Below, in pieces: positions 1 to 8,081 of a DNA stretch of 64,000 nt. This DNA comes from Zoogloeaceae bacterium (lineage in GTDB: Bacteria > Pseudomonadota > Gammaproteobacteria > Burkholderiales > Rhodocyclaceae): NCBI GenBank assembly GCA_024235595.1, contig JACKMC010000011.1, forward strand, positions 53,873 to 117,872, given 5' to 3'. The notes beneath the pieces were generated by a model, which did no database searches, was not told where the DNA came from, and worked only from the letters and a program-made list of their open reading frames with translations. Both the position numbers and the translations under genes were made by a program. Position 1 is the stretch's first letter; each line of letters opens with the position of its first letter.

Positions 1-319
1 TCTGGGCAAGATCCATTTCTGGTGCTCGATGGTGTTCTTCAACATCACCTTCTTCCCGATGCACTTCCTGGGTCTGGCCGGCATGCCCCGACGCATCCCC
101 GACTACGCGCTGCAGTTCGCCGATTTCAATGCCCTGGCGACGATCGGCGCTTTCGGGTTCGGCTTTTCGCAGTTGATCTTCATCGTCGTGGTGATCAAGT
201 GCGTGAAGGGCGGCGAGAAGGCGGCGGCGCGTTCCTGGGAAGGCGCGCAAGGCCTCGAGTGGACCGTGCCTTCGCCCGCTCCGCACCATACCTTCGAGGT
301 CCCACCGGTTGTGAAATGA
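1..319 (+). CDS. ctaD: cytochrome c oxidase subunit I, C-terminal part (partial)
   Basis: The frame is open from base 2 and runs off the left edge, so only about the last 105 residues of the haem-copper catalytic subunit are visible. The peptide begins LGKIHFW and continues with the MHFLGLAGMPRR stretch typical of the last transmembrane region of aa3-type subunit I, then one more hydrophobic segment and a soluble tail ending PPVVK. CtaD carries haem a, haem a3 and CuB and reduces oxygen at the inner membrane. The following genes are all assembly factors or subunits of the same oxidase. Confidence 0.95.
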   Translation, partial: LGKIHFWCSMVFFNITFFPMHFLGLAGMPRRIPDYALQFADFNALATIGAFGFGFSQLIFIVVVIKCVKGGEKAAARSWEGAQGLEWTVPSPAPHHTFEVPPVVK

Positions 320-338
320 GACAGGCTGAATGGAACTC

Positions 339-452
339 ATGAACGAAGGAAAGCGCCCGGCCAATCTGCGCACGGCATTGATTCTGCTTTCGATCGCGCT
401 GGTTTTTTTCATCGGGATCATGCTCAAGACCTGGTTGTTCGGCAATGCGTGA
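339..452 (+). CDS. cytochrome oxidase small assembly-type protein, 37 aa
   Basis: A 37-codon frame (MNEGKRPANL…) lies between ctaD and ctaG and overlaps the ctaG start by 8 bases. It has a short basic N-terminus and one hydrophobic segment (about residues 13–28), followed by KTWLFGNA. Small single-span proteins in this exact position are known in betaproteobacterial cox clusters and are named cytochrome oxidase small assembly proteins. An in-frame ATG nine bases upstream is also possible; the internal ATG gives the length I expect for the family. No catalytic role can be read from it, so position and topology are the evidence. Confidence 0.75.
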   Translation: MNEGKRPANLRTALILLSIALVFFIGIMLKTWLFGNA

Positions 453-1002
453 GTACCGCAGCGAAAATCGCCAGCTATTGATCCGACTGGGCGTCGCGGC
501 CGTTGTGATGTTCGGTTTCGGATTTGCGCTGGTGCCGTTCTACGAGCAGATCTGTGCCGCCGCCGGAATCAACAACCTGCTGCAGCCCGATCGTGTGGCG
601 GTGAATGGCCAGGTCGATGAGACTCGCACGATCACCATCGAGTTCGATGCCAATACCCATGATTTGCCGTGGCAGTTCAAGCCGCTGCAGCGCGAGATAA
701 AGGTTCATCCGGGACAACTCGTGCAGATTGCCTATGAAGTGGTCAACAACCGCGATTACCCGGTGACCGGCCAGGCGATCCCGAGCTACGGCCCGAGGGT
801 GGCAGGCCAGCATTTTCGCAAGCTGGACTGCTTCTGCTTCAGCGGCCAGACGATGGCGGCGAACGAGCGGCGCACGATGCCGGTGGTGTTCGTGGTGGAT
901 ACCGATCTTCCGGCCGAGGTGAACACCATCACCCTGTCCTATACCTTCTTCGAGGTGGCGGGGACCCAGGCGACCGCACCGAAGGTCGGAGGGCCGGGTT
1001 GA
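445..1002 (+). CDS. ctaG: cytochrome c oxidase assembly protein CtaG (Cox11 family)
   Basis: CtaG/Cox11 delivers copper to the CuB site of subunit I. The 185-residue protein has one N-terminal transmembrane anchor (about residues 13–31) and a periplasmic beta-sandwich domain. The copper-binding CFCF motif is at residues 129–132, inside KLDCFCFSGQT, and the family end motif SYTFFEVAG is present. The start codon overlaps the end of the small cox gene and the TGA overlaps the ATG of the next gene, so translation is probably coupled. Length matches the family. Confidence 0.95.
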   Translation: MREYRSENRQLLIRLGVAAVVMFGFGFALVPFYEQICAAAGINNLLQPDRVAVNGQVDETRTITIEFDANTHDLPWQFKPLQREIKVHPGQLVQIAYEVVNNRDYPVTGQAIPSYGPRVAGQHFRKLDCFCFSGQTMAANERRTMPVVFVVDTDLPAEVNTITLSYTFFEVAGTQATAPKVGGPG

Positions 1003-1208
1003 TGAGCGAGGAAGAGCCGCGCCAGGCAGGCTTCTGGGCGACCTTCAAGGCGGTCTTCTGGTCGTTTGCCGGGGTGCGCAAGCGCAACGACTACCAGCGC
1101 GATGCGGGTTCGCTGAATCTCAAGGCCTTGATCGTGGCGGGCATTGCGGGCGGTTTGCTGTTTGTGTTGGCGATCGTCGCCTTCCTGAAACTTGTTGTAC
1201 GGGTTTGA
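1002..1208 (+). CDS. DUF2970 small membrane protein
   Basis: A 68-residue protein with an FKAVFWSFAGVRKRNDY core and one C-terminal transmembrane helix matches the DUF2970 family, which in betaproteobacteria sits between ctaG and ctaE. The start is the ATG overlapping the ctaG stop (TGATG). A role in oxidase assembly is suggested only by this conserved position; no function is known from its sequence. Confidence 0.85.
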   Translation: MSEEEPRQAGFWATFKAVFWSFAGVRKRNDYQRDAGSLNLKALIVAGIAGGLLFVLAIVAFLKLVVRV

Positions 1209-1310
1209 GCCTGGCGGGCGCGCCTGCTGCCAGATGAATTGTCGGGCTGTTTCGTGTTGCGGCGGTGTGCCGCTGACGGGCGGACCAGATTGCCAGTTGG
1301 GAGATCTGTG

Positions 1311-2159
1311 ATGAGTCAGACCTACGAGAAGTATTTCGTGCCGGAGCCCTCGCGATATCCGATCTTCGGATCGATCGCGCTGCTCCTGATCGCCTCCGGG
1401 GCCGTGATGTGGCTAAACAAGGTGGGTTCGGGACCATGGACGCTGGCAATCGGCTTTGCCGTGCTGGTGTATATGCTGTTTGGATGGTTCGGGCAGGTGG
1501 TCCGGGAATCCGAGGGCGGCAGCTACGGCAAGAACGTGGACGCCTCGTTCCGCTGGTCGATGGGCTGGTTCATCTTCTCCGAGGTGATGTTCTTCGCGGC
1601 CTTCTTCGGGGTGCTTTTCTATGTCCGCGTGCTCGGCCTGCCGTGGCTCGCCGACGCCGACAATTCGCTCTTGTGGCCGGGCTTTTCGGCCGCCTGGCCG
1701 AGTGCCGGCCCGGTGGTGGAGGATCCTTTCACGCCGATGGCCGCGTGGGGTATCCCGGCGATCAACACGCTGATCCTGCTGAGCTCCGGGGCGACGCTGA
1801 CCTGGGCCCACTGGGGCATGATGAAGGAGAACCGCGGGCAGCTGAAGACGGGCCTGTTTCTCACGGTGCTGCTCGGCGCGATCTTCCTCACCCTGCAGGT
1901 GTACGAATACATGCACGCCTACCACGAGATGAACCTGAAGCTCACCTCGGGCATCTACGGGTCGACCTTCTTCATGCTCACCGGCTTCCACGGGCTGCAT
2001 GTGACCATCGGCGCGATCATGCTGACCGTAATGCTGTTCAGGGTGATGGCCGGACACTTCACCAAGGAGCATCACTTCGCTTTCGAGGCGACGGCCTGGT
2101 ACTGGCACTTCGTCGATGTGGTGTGGCTGATGCTGTTTGTGGTCGTCTACTGGCTTTGA
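1311..2159 (+). CDS. ctaE: cytochrome c oxidase subunit III
   Basis: Subunit III is a multi-helix membrane subunit that stabilises the aa3 oxidase. The 282-residue protein shows family landmarks: RWSMGWFIFSEVMFF in the first third, the HGLHV stretch, and the C-terminal WYWHFVDVVWL motif. The chosen ATG begins MSQTYEKYF; the frame stays open upstream, but that extra peptide does not resemble the family. The gene is convergent with the small DUF2909 gene and has no obvious terminator in the 15-base gap. Confidence 0.96.
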   Translation: MSQTYEKYFVPEPSRYPIFGSIALLLIASGAVMWLNKVGSGPWTLAIGFAVLVYMLFGWFGQVVRESEGGSYGKNVDASFRWSMGWFIFSEVMFFAAFFGVLFYVRVLGLPWLADADNSLLWPGFSAAWPSAGPVVEDPFTPMAAWGIPAINTLILLSSGATLTWAHWGMMKENRGQLKTGLFLTVLLGAIFLTLQVYEYMHAYHEMNLKLTSGIYGSTFFMLTGFHGLHVTIGAIMLTVMLFRVMAGHFTKEHHFAFEATAWYWHFVDVVWLMLFVVVYWL

Positions 2160-2174
2160 GCCGTAGGCATCGGG

Positions 2175-2369
2175 CTACAGGCGTCCGTTCAACCAACCGC
2201 TGGCGAAACCGCCCATCAACAGCAGGAACAGCGTGATCGAAAGCCCGACACGGATCGCAAGCGCCTTGACGGTGCGCTCGCCCTGGCCCTTGTCGCGCAG
2301 CAGGAACAGCAGCGCCGAGCCGAGGCTGGCGAGGATCATTAGCAGAAAGACGATTACGACGATGCGCAT
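2175..2369 (-). CDS. DUF2909 twin-transmembrane protein, 64 aa
   Basis: A 64-residue protein made almost wholly of two hydrophobic helices joined by a charged RDKGQGERT loop. This fits the DUF2909 twin-transmembrane family, found antisense between ctaE and SURF1 in betaproteobacterial cox loci. The ATG giving MRIVVIVFL is preferred; the frame extends six codons farther to a TTG, but without family support. The function is unknown, and linkage to oxidase biogenesis is by position only. Confidence 0.8.
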   Translation of the reverse strand: MRIVVIVFLLMILASLGSALLFLLRDKGQGERTVKALAIRVGLSITLFLLLMGGFASGWLNGRL

Positions 2370-2450
2370 GGCCAGACCCGGAATCAAGTTGCCGGAGTGT
2401 AATCCGAACGCCGACCCCCAGCCAGTCCAGGGCCTTCAAGGGACACGGTG

Positions 2451-3164
2451 ATGGCGGGAAGGGGCTTGATCCGGGCAGTCCCTGCGCTGGCGGGCGTGCT
2501 CGTCGCGGCGATTGCCTTCCAGTTGGGCAGTTGGCAGCTCCGCCGCGCGGCTGAGAAGCAGGACTTGCAGGCGCGCATCGAGCGCCTTTCGCAGGAGGAA
2601 CCGCTCGCCTACGGCGGGGAATCGCCGCCGCAGGAATGGCGGCGATTGAGGGTGGAGGGGCGGTGGCTTGCCGATCGTCCGGCCTACATCGATAACCGCG
2701 TGCACGCAGGGCAGGCCGGCTACTACCTGGTCATGCCGCTGCTGCTGGCGGGTTCCGGCGCGGTGCTGCTGGTCAATCGCGGCTGGGTGCCGGTGGGCGC
2801 CGACCGCGGTTCGCTGCCCGTCGTCAAGGCGCCCGATGGCGTGGTCGGGCTGACCGGCGTGGCGCGGGTGCCCGAGGAAAGGCCGTTCGCGCTGGCGGAG
2901 CGGCAGGAGGACGGTGTGGTATGGCAGAACCTCGACCTCGAGGGGATCGCCGCGCAGTTGGGCCGGACGGTGCTGCCTTTCGTGCTGCAGCAGACCAGCG
3001 CGGCGGATGACGGCCTGGTGCGGGACTGGCCGCGGCCCGATGCGGGAATCGAGCGACACAAGGGATACGCATTGCAGTGGTACGGGTTGTGTGCCCTTGC
3101 CGTAGTGCTGACGGGAATTCATGTTTTCAGGAGATGGCGTCGCAATGATGACGCGCAAGGCTAA
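2451..3164 (+). CDS. SURF1 family oxidase assembly protein
   Basis: SURF1 proteins assist haem a insertion into aa3 oxidases. The 237-residue protein has the expected N-terminal transmembrane helix followed by the LGSWQLRRAAEK motif, a periplasmic central domain including LLVNRGWVP, and a C-terminal helix preceded by HKGYALQWYGL. The ATG is chosen over a GTG one codon upstream. Its 3' end overlaps the start of the next gene by about 20 bases, indicating an operon. Confidence 0.94.
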   Translation: MAGRGLIRAVPALAGVLVAAIAFQLGSWQLRRAAEKQDLQARIERLSQEEPLAYGGESPPQEWRRLRVEGRWLADRPAYIDNRVHAGQAGYYLVMPLLLAGSGAVLLVNRGWVPVGADRGSLPVVKAPDGVVGLTGVARVPEERPFALAERQEDGVVWQNLDLEGIAAQLGRTVLPFVLQQTSAADDGLVRDWPRPDAGIERHKGYALQWYGLCALAVVLTGIHVFRRWRRNDDAQG

Positions 3165-3696
3165 GACGACGCTCACGGTGCTGATACTGGTATGTACCTT
3201 GCCAGTGGTGGCTTCCTACGTGACCTACTTCTTCTGGAAGCCCGACTCGACCGTCAACTACGGCGAGCTGCTGGCGCTCGCGCCGGTGCCTTCGTCGGCG
3301 CCGCAGCCGCTTGCCGGCGCTGCCGTGGCGGCCGATGGGCTCAAGGGGCGATGGACGATGGTATATGTCTCGGGCGGCGGCTGCGATGCGGCCTGCGAGA
3401 GCTCGCTCTACTATATGCGCCAGGTGCGGACCGCGCAGGGAGAGCACATGGAGCGGGTGGGGCGGCTTTGGTTGCTCGACGACGATGTCGCGCCCCGCGC
3501 CGAGGTGCTGGCCAGCTACGAGGATATGAGCGTCGCCCGTGCGAATGCCGCCTGGCAGGCCGCATTCGCGGGCGCAAGAGGCCATGTCTCGCTGGTCGAT
3601 CCGCTCGGCAACCTGATGTTGCGCTTTCCCGCCAATCCCGAGCCCAAGCTGATGATCAAGGATCTCACCCGGCTTCTCAAGTACTCGCGCCTGTGA
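3145..3696 (+). CDS. membrane-anchored SCO-like thioredoxin-fold protein
   Basis: The 183-residue protein has an N-terminal transmembrane helix (about residues 9–30) and a periplasmic domain. Although diverged, it keeps the three SCO-type ligands: a CxxxC pair at C80/C84 (GGCDAACES) and a histidine at H147 in GHVSLVDPLGN, aligned with the DHSAGTYVYDPSG segment of the canonical SCO protein downstream. It may be a second copper chaperone or thiol reductase for the CuA site; that role is inference. An AGGAG lies 11 bases before the first of two adjacent ATGs, which decided the start. Confidence 0.75.
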   Translation: MMTRKAKTTLTVLILVCTLPVVASYVTYFFWKPDSTVNYGELLALAPVPSSAPQPLAGAAVAADGLKGRWTMVYVSGGGCDAACESSLYYMRQVRTAQGEHMERVGRLWLLDDDVAPRAEVLASYEDMSVARANAAWQAAFAGARGHVSLVDPLGNLMLRFPANPEPKLMIKDLTRLLKYSRL

Positions 3697-4721
3697 TGAA
3701 AACGCTCCGACGCCTCGCTGCCTTCGCGCTGTTGCTGACCCTCGTGGTAGTGGTTTTTGGCGCCTACGTGCGCCTCTCCGATGCGGGCCTGGGCTGCCCC
3801 GACTGGCCGGGCTGCTACGGCAAGGCCACGCCCGCCCACGCCGCCGAGCATATCCTCGACGCCCAGGCGATACGGCCCGACGGTCCGGTGAGCCTGCCCA
3901 AGGCCTGGAAGGAGATGATTCACCGCTATCTCGCGGCGAGCCTGGGCCTGCTGATCGTGGCCATCGCGGTGCTTTGCTGGCGGCGCCGCAAGGAAGCGGG
4001 AGCGGGGGCCGGGCTGGCGCTGGCGCTCGTCGGCGTGGTGGTGTTCCAGGGCCTGCTGGGCAAGTGGACGGTTACCCTGCTGCTCAAGCCGGCCATCGTC
4101 ACCGGCCACCTCCTTGGCGGACTCACGACCCTGGCGCTGCTCGCCTGGCTCACCTTCCGGCTGCGCGACATGCGGCGCGTGGCGAGCGCCGGCGGCCTGG
4201 TCGCGATGGCGCGTATCGGGCTCATCCTGCTGGTGCTGCAGATCGCCCTGGGGGGCTGGGTGAGTACCAACTACGCGGCCCTGGCGTGCACCGATTTCCC
4301 CACATGTCACGGCCAGTGGATGCCCGCCGACGCGGACTTCGCGAACGCCTTCCATGTCGTCCGCGAGCTGGGCATGACCGCCGACGGTGAGCTGCTTTCC
4401 AACCAGGCCCTGACCGCGATTCACTGGACGCACCGCCTTGGCGCCCTGATCGTCGGAGCCTACCTGCTGCTGCTGGCCTTGCTGATGCTGCGTCACCGGC
4501 ACAGTGCCCCGCATGGCGCGGCGCTCGGTGCCGGGGTGTTGCTGCAGGTCTCGTTGGGGATCGCCAATGTGCTGACGAGCTTGCCGCTGCCGCTGGCGGT
4601 GGCCCACAACGCCGTTGCGGCACTGCTGGTGCTGATCATGGTGTTGATCAATTATCGACTGCGGCGGAGCACCAGCCCCGCCTGGTCTGCAGGGAGGGAG
4701 CATGAGAGCGTCTACGCTTGA
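3696..4721 (+). CDS. ctaA: heme A synthase, COX15/CtaA family
   Basis: This enzyme oxidises the C8 methyl of heme O to a formyl group to make heme A. The 341-residue protein has about eight transmembrane helices in two similar halves. Conserved histidine motifs are visible: IHRYLAASLG, TGHLLGG, IHWTHRLGAL and VAHNAVAALL. The LSDAGLGCPDWPGCYG start motif is typical of the type found in proteobacteria. The ATG overlaps the previous stop (TGATG) and the end overlaps ctaB by 20 bases, so these are tightly linked operon genes. Confidence 0.95.
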   Translation: MKTLRRLAAFALLLTLVVVVFGAYVRLSDAGLGCPDWPGCYGKATPAHAAEHILDAQAIRPDGPVSLPKAWKEMIHRYLAASLGLLIVAIAVLCWRRRKEAGAGAGLALALVGVVVFQGLLGKWTVTLLLKPAIVTGHLLGGLTTLALLAWLTFRLRDMRRVASAGGLVAMARIGLILLVLQIALGGWVSTNYAALACTDFPTCHGQWMPADADFANAFHVVRELGMTADGELLSNQALTAIHWTHRLGALIVGAYLLLLALLMLRHRHSAPHGAALGAGVLLQVSLGIANVLTSLPLPLAVAHNAVAALLVLIMVLINYRLRRSTSPAWSAGREHESVYA

Positions 4722-5604
4722 CCTTGAAAACGCCGGCCAGCGGCTTCGCCATTTCTACGTACTGACGAAACCGCGGGTCAATTCGCTGATCGTCTTCTGC
4801 GCTGTCATCGGGATGTTTCTCGCGGTCCCGCAGGGCCTGCCTTCGCCGGGTGTGGTGTTTGCGGCGACGCTCGGGATCGCTTTCGTTGCAGGCGCCGCGG
4901 CGGCGATGAACTGTCTCATCGAGCAGCGAATCGACGCCCAGATGGCCCGCACGCGGGCGCGTCCGCTGCCGCGGGGCGAGCTCTCGTCGACGGAAACCCT
5001 GGCCTTCTCGCTGGTCCTCGGTGGCAGCGGGCTGGGCGTGCTGTATGCCTTCGTGAACGCGCTGACGATGTGGCTGACGCTGTTCACCTTCGTCGGCTAC
5101 GCGATCGTCTATACCGTCTTCCTGAAGCCGCGCACCCCGCAGAATATCGTCATCGGCGGCGCATCGGGCGCCATGCCGCCGGTTCTCGGCTGGGCGGCGG
5201 TGACCGGCGAGGTCTCTGCCGACGCGCTGTTGCTGTTCCTCATCATCTTCGCCTGGACGCCGCCGCACTTCTGGGCACTCGCGCTCTATCGCACCAAGGA
5301 ATATGCGAAGGCGGGGCTGCCGATGCTGCCGGTGACCCACGGCGCCAAGTACACCCGCTTGAGCGTACTGCTGTACACGCTCATTCTGTTCGGCGTCACC
5401 CTGCTGCCATTCGCGACCCGCATGAGCGGCTGGATCTACCTTGTCTGCGCGGTGATCCTCGGCGCGGTGTTCATCCGCTACGCATGGCGCCTCTACGTGA
5501 GCTACAGCGACAAATTGTCGCAGCAGACTTTCCGCTACTCGATTGTCTATCTATCATCGCTGTTCGCAGCGCTGCTGGCGGATCACTACATCCGCTTCCA
5601 GTAG
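4702..5604 (+). CDS. ctaB: protoheme IX farnesyltransferase (heme O synthase)
   Basis: CtaB/CyoE transfers a farnesyl group to heme b to give heme O, the substrate of the heme A synthase encoded just upstream. The 300-residue integral membrane protein belongs to the UbiA superfamily and shows its Asp-rich site (IEQRIDAQMARTRARPLP) and the second loop around WTPPHFWALA and YRTKEYAKAG. A strong GGGAGGGAG ribosome binding site precedes the ATG. Length is normal. Confidence 0.96.
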   Translation: MRASTLDLENAGQRLRHFYVLTKPRVNSLIVFCAVIGMFLAVPQGLPSPGVVFAATLGIAFVAGAAAAMNCLIEQRIDAQMARTRARPLPRGELSSTETLAFSLVLGGSGLGVLYAFVNALTMWLTLFTFVGYAIVYTVFLKPRTPQNIVIGGASGAMPPVLGWAAVTGEVSADALLLFLIIFAWTPPHFWALALYRTKEYAKAGLPMLPVTHGAKYTRLSVLLYTLILFGVTLLPFATRMSGWIYLVCAVILGAVFIRYAWRLYVSYSDKLSQQTFRYSIVYLSSLFAALLADHYIRFQ

Positions 5605-5663
5605 CGGCTGCGGCCCTGAAGCGCCCCGCTGTCGAGCAGGGCGCAACGCCTACGGACCATGAA

Positions 5664-6251
5664 ATGCCGCTGCGCCTCATCGCCTTCGTCGCCGCCCTCC
5701 TGCTTGCAGGGTGTTCGCTGCCGGAATCGCCTCCGTCCTTCCAGAACACCGACATAACCGGCGCCGACTACGCCCAGGATTTCGCCCTTACGGATTTCAA
5801 CGGAAAGGCGCGGACCCTGGCGGATTTCAGGGGCAAGGTGGTGTCGATCTTCTTCGGCTACACGCAGTGTCCGGACGTCTGTCCGACGAGCCTTTCGACC
5901 ATGGCCGAAGTGATGCGGCAGCTCGGGCCCGACGCGGAGCGGCTGCAGGTGCTGTTCGTCACCGTCGATCCCGAGCGGGATACCCCCGAGTTGCTGGCGC
6001 AATACGTGCCGGCCTTCGACTCGCGCTTCCTGGGGCTGTATACCGATCTTGCCGGCACCGAGGCGCTGGCGAAGAAGTTCAAGGTGTTCTACCAGAAGTC
6101 GGGTGATACCTCGGGCCCGAACTACACCGTCGATCACTCGGCCGGTACCTACGTCTACGACCCGAGCGGCCGGCTGCGCCTGTATGTCAAGCACGGTGAG
6201 CCGGCGGACAAGGTGGCCGCGGACATTCGCCGGTTGCTTGCGGAGTCCTGA
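5664..6251 (+). CDS. SCO family copper chaperone/thiol protein (lipoprotein)
   Basis: SCO proteins load or reduce the CuA site of cytochrome c oxidase subunit II. The 195-residue product has a lipoprotein signal (LLLAGC, lipid-modified cysteine at residue 17). Its thioredoxin fold carries the CPDVC motif (C69, C73) and the conserved copper-binding histidine H158 in VDHSAGTYVYD. It ends the cox assembly cluster and is convergent with hisC across a 9-base gap. The ATG chosen starts MPLRLIAFVA and gives a normal signal peptide. Confidence 0.94.
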   Translation: MPLRLIAFVAALLLAGCSLPESPPSFQNTDITGADYAQDFALTDFNGKARTLADFRGKVVSIFFGYTQCPDVCPTSLSTMAEVMRQLGPDAERLQVLFVTVDPERDTPELLAQYVPAFDSRFLGLYTDLAGTEALAKKFKVFYQKSGDTSGPNYTVDHSAGTYVYDPSGRLRLYVKHGEPADKVAADIRRLLAES

Positions 6252-6260
6252 AGCGCCCGC

Positions 6261-7334
6261 TCAGGCCTGCTGCAGGATCTCGTTCAGGTTTTCGACCAGC
6301 GCGAGACATTGCTCCTCTGTGCCGATGGTGATTCGCAGGAACTGATCGATACGCGGCAGCCGGAAGTGACGTACCAGGATGTTGCGCGCCCGCAAGGCCG
6401 CGGCGAGTCTTTCGCCGTCATGCCGTGGGTGTCGCGCGAAGACGAAATTCGCGGCCGAGGGCAGGACCTCGAACCCCAACCCCTCGAGCCTGCCGACCAG
6501 CGCGTCCCTGCTGTCCATGACCTTGCGACGGCAGGCGTCGAACCACGCCCGGTCTTCGAGCGCAGCCCTGGCGCCGACCTGGGCAAGGCGATCGAGGGGA
6601 TAGGAATTGAAGCTGTTCTTGATGCGCTCCAGGCCTTCGATCAGCGCTGCCTGGCCGATCGCGTAACCGACCCGCAGGCCCGCGAGCGAGCGGGATTTCG
6701 ACATGGTGTGCACCACCAGCAGGTTCGCATGGCGGGCCACCAGCCCGATTGCCGATTCACCGCCGAAATCGACGTAGGCTTCGTCGATCACCACCACTGA
6801 GTCCGGATTGCCGGCGACGATGCGCTCGATCGCGTCGAGCCCCAGCAGGCGGCCCGTCGGCGCGTTGGGATTGGCGATGATGATGCCGCCGTTGTCGCGC
6901 AGGTAGTCCTCGGCCCGGACCTCGAAGTGCTCGCCCAGCGGAACGTTCTCGTAGCGCACACCGTAGAGGCCGCAATAGACGGGGTAGAAGCTGTAGGTGA
7001 TGTCCGGGAAGAGGATCGGCCGTTCATGCTTGAGCAGGCCCATGAAGACATGGGCGAGCACTTCGTCCGATCCGTTGCCGACGAACACCTGCTCGGGGGC
7101 GACCTGGTACAAGCGCGCCAGCGTCTGCTTGAGCTGTTCGGCGTTGGGGTCGGGGTAGAGCCGAAGGCTGGTCCCGTCCTCGCCGAGTTCATCGCGGATT
7201 GCCGCGAGCACCCGTGGCGAGGGCGGGTAGGGGCTCTCGTTGGTATTGAGCTTGGTCAGCCGGGCGATCTTCGGCTGCTCGCCGGGAACGTAGGGGGTCA
7301 GCTCGCCGACGACGGCGCTCCAGAATCGACTCAT
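6261..7334 (-). CDS. hisC: histidinol-phosphate aminotransferase
   Basis: A PLP-dependent fold-type I aminotransferase that converts imidazole acetol-phosphate and glutamate to histidinol phosphate. The 357-residue protein shows NTNESPYPPSP near the N-terminus, NPNAPTG, the VIDEAYVDF motif and the PLP lysine K213 in SKSRSLAGLR. The start MSRFWSAVV was chosen because the open frame upstream has no family resemblance. It is transcribed away from hisB with about 105 bases between them, so it is not cotranscribed with the other his genes here. Confidence 0.93.
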   Translation of the reverse strand: MSRFWSAVVGELTPYVPGEQPKIARLTKLNTNESPYPPSPRVLAAIRDELGEDGTSLRLYPDPNAEQLKQTLARLYQVAPEQVFVGNGSDEVLAHVFMGLLKHERPILFPDITYSFYPVYCGLYGVRYENVPLGEHFEVRAEDYLRDNGGIIIANPNAPTGRLLGLDAIERIVAGNPDSVVVIDEAYVDFGGESAIGLVARHANLLVVHTMSKSRSLAGLRVGYAIGQAALIEGLERIKNSFNSYPLDRLAQVGARAALEDRAWFDACRRKVMDSRDALVGRLEGLGFEVLPSAANFVFARHPRHDGERLAAALRARNILVRHFRLPRIDQFLRITIGTEEQCLALVENLNEILQQA

Positions 7335-7439
7335 TTTGGCGGGTGGTACGCGGCGAAAGGCGCGACAGACGTTGAGATGGCGAGATGTTATCATGGCCAG
7401 TCATTCGCTTTTTCCCTTCTCCGTACGGTTCGACAGGTC

Positions 7440-8027
7440 ATGAGGCAAGCCGAAATAAACCGCAATACGCTGGAAACCCAGATCCGCGTGAGCATCGATC
7501 TCGACGGCACCGGGCAGGCCCGGCTCGCGACCGGCATCGGCTTCTTCGACCACATGCTCGAGCAGATTGCGCGCCATGGCGCCTTCGACATCGAGATCGA
7601 GGCAAAGGGCGATCTGCACATCGATGGGCACCACACCGTGGAAGACGTCGGGATCGCGCTGGGCCAGGCCTTTGCCAAGGCCGTTGGCGACAAGAAGGGA
7701 CTGACCCGCTACGGCCACGCTTATGTGCCGCTCGACGAAGCCCTGTCGCGTGTGGTGGTCGATCTCTCCGGCAGGCCCGGGCTGGTTTGCGAGGTCGAGT
7801 TTACCGCCGGCATGATCGGTGGCCTTGATACCCAACTGGTGTTCGAGTTCTTCCAGGGCTTCGTCAATCATGCCCTGGTGACCCTGCACATCGACAATCT
7901 CAAGGGGCGCAATGCCCATCATCAGTGTGAAACGATGTTCAAGGCTTTCGGACGTGCCCTGCGCATGGCGGTCACGCCCGATGCCCGGCTCGCCGGCACC
8001 ATCCCTTCCACCAAGGGAGTGTTGTGA
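7440..8027 (+). CDS. hisB: imidazoleglycerol-phosphate dehydratase
   Basis: Monofunctional HisB (195 aa), a manganese enzyme of histidine biosynthesis. Both metal-binding histidine-rich motifs are present: GIGFFDHMLEQIARHG with DGHHTVEDVGIALG, and later FVNHALVTLHID with NAHHQCETMFKAFGRALR. There is no histidinol phosphatase domain. It opens a run of six his genes in one direction with short gaps or overlaps, consistent with an operon. Confidence 0.96.
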   Translation: MRQAEINRNTLETQIRVSIDLDGTGQARLATGIGFFDHMLEQIARHGAFDIEIEAKGDLHIDGHHTVEDVGIALGQAFAKAVGDKKGLTRYGHAYVPLDEALSRVVVDLSGRPGLVCEVEFTAGMIGGLDTQLVFEFFQGFVNHALVTLHIDNLKGRNAHHQCETMFKAFGRALRMAVTPDARLAGTIPSTKGVL

Positions 8028-8081
8028 TCGGGCAAGCCCGATTCGAACCTTTCCGCAACACGCATCCGGAATGAATCCCCA

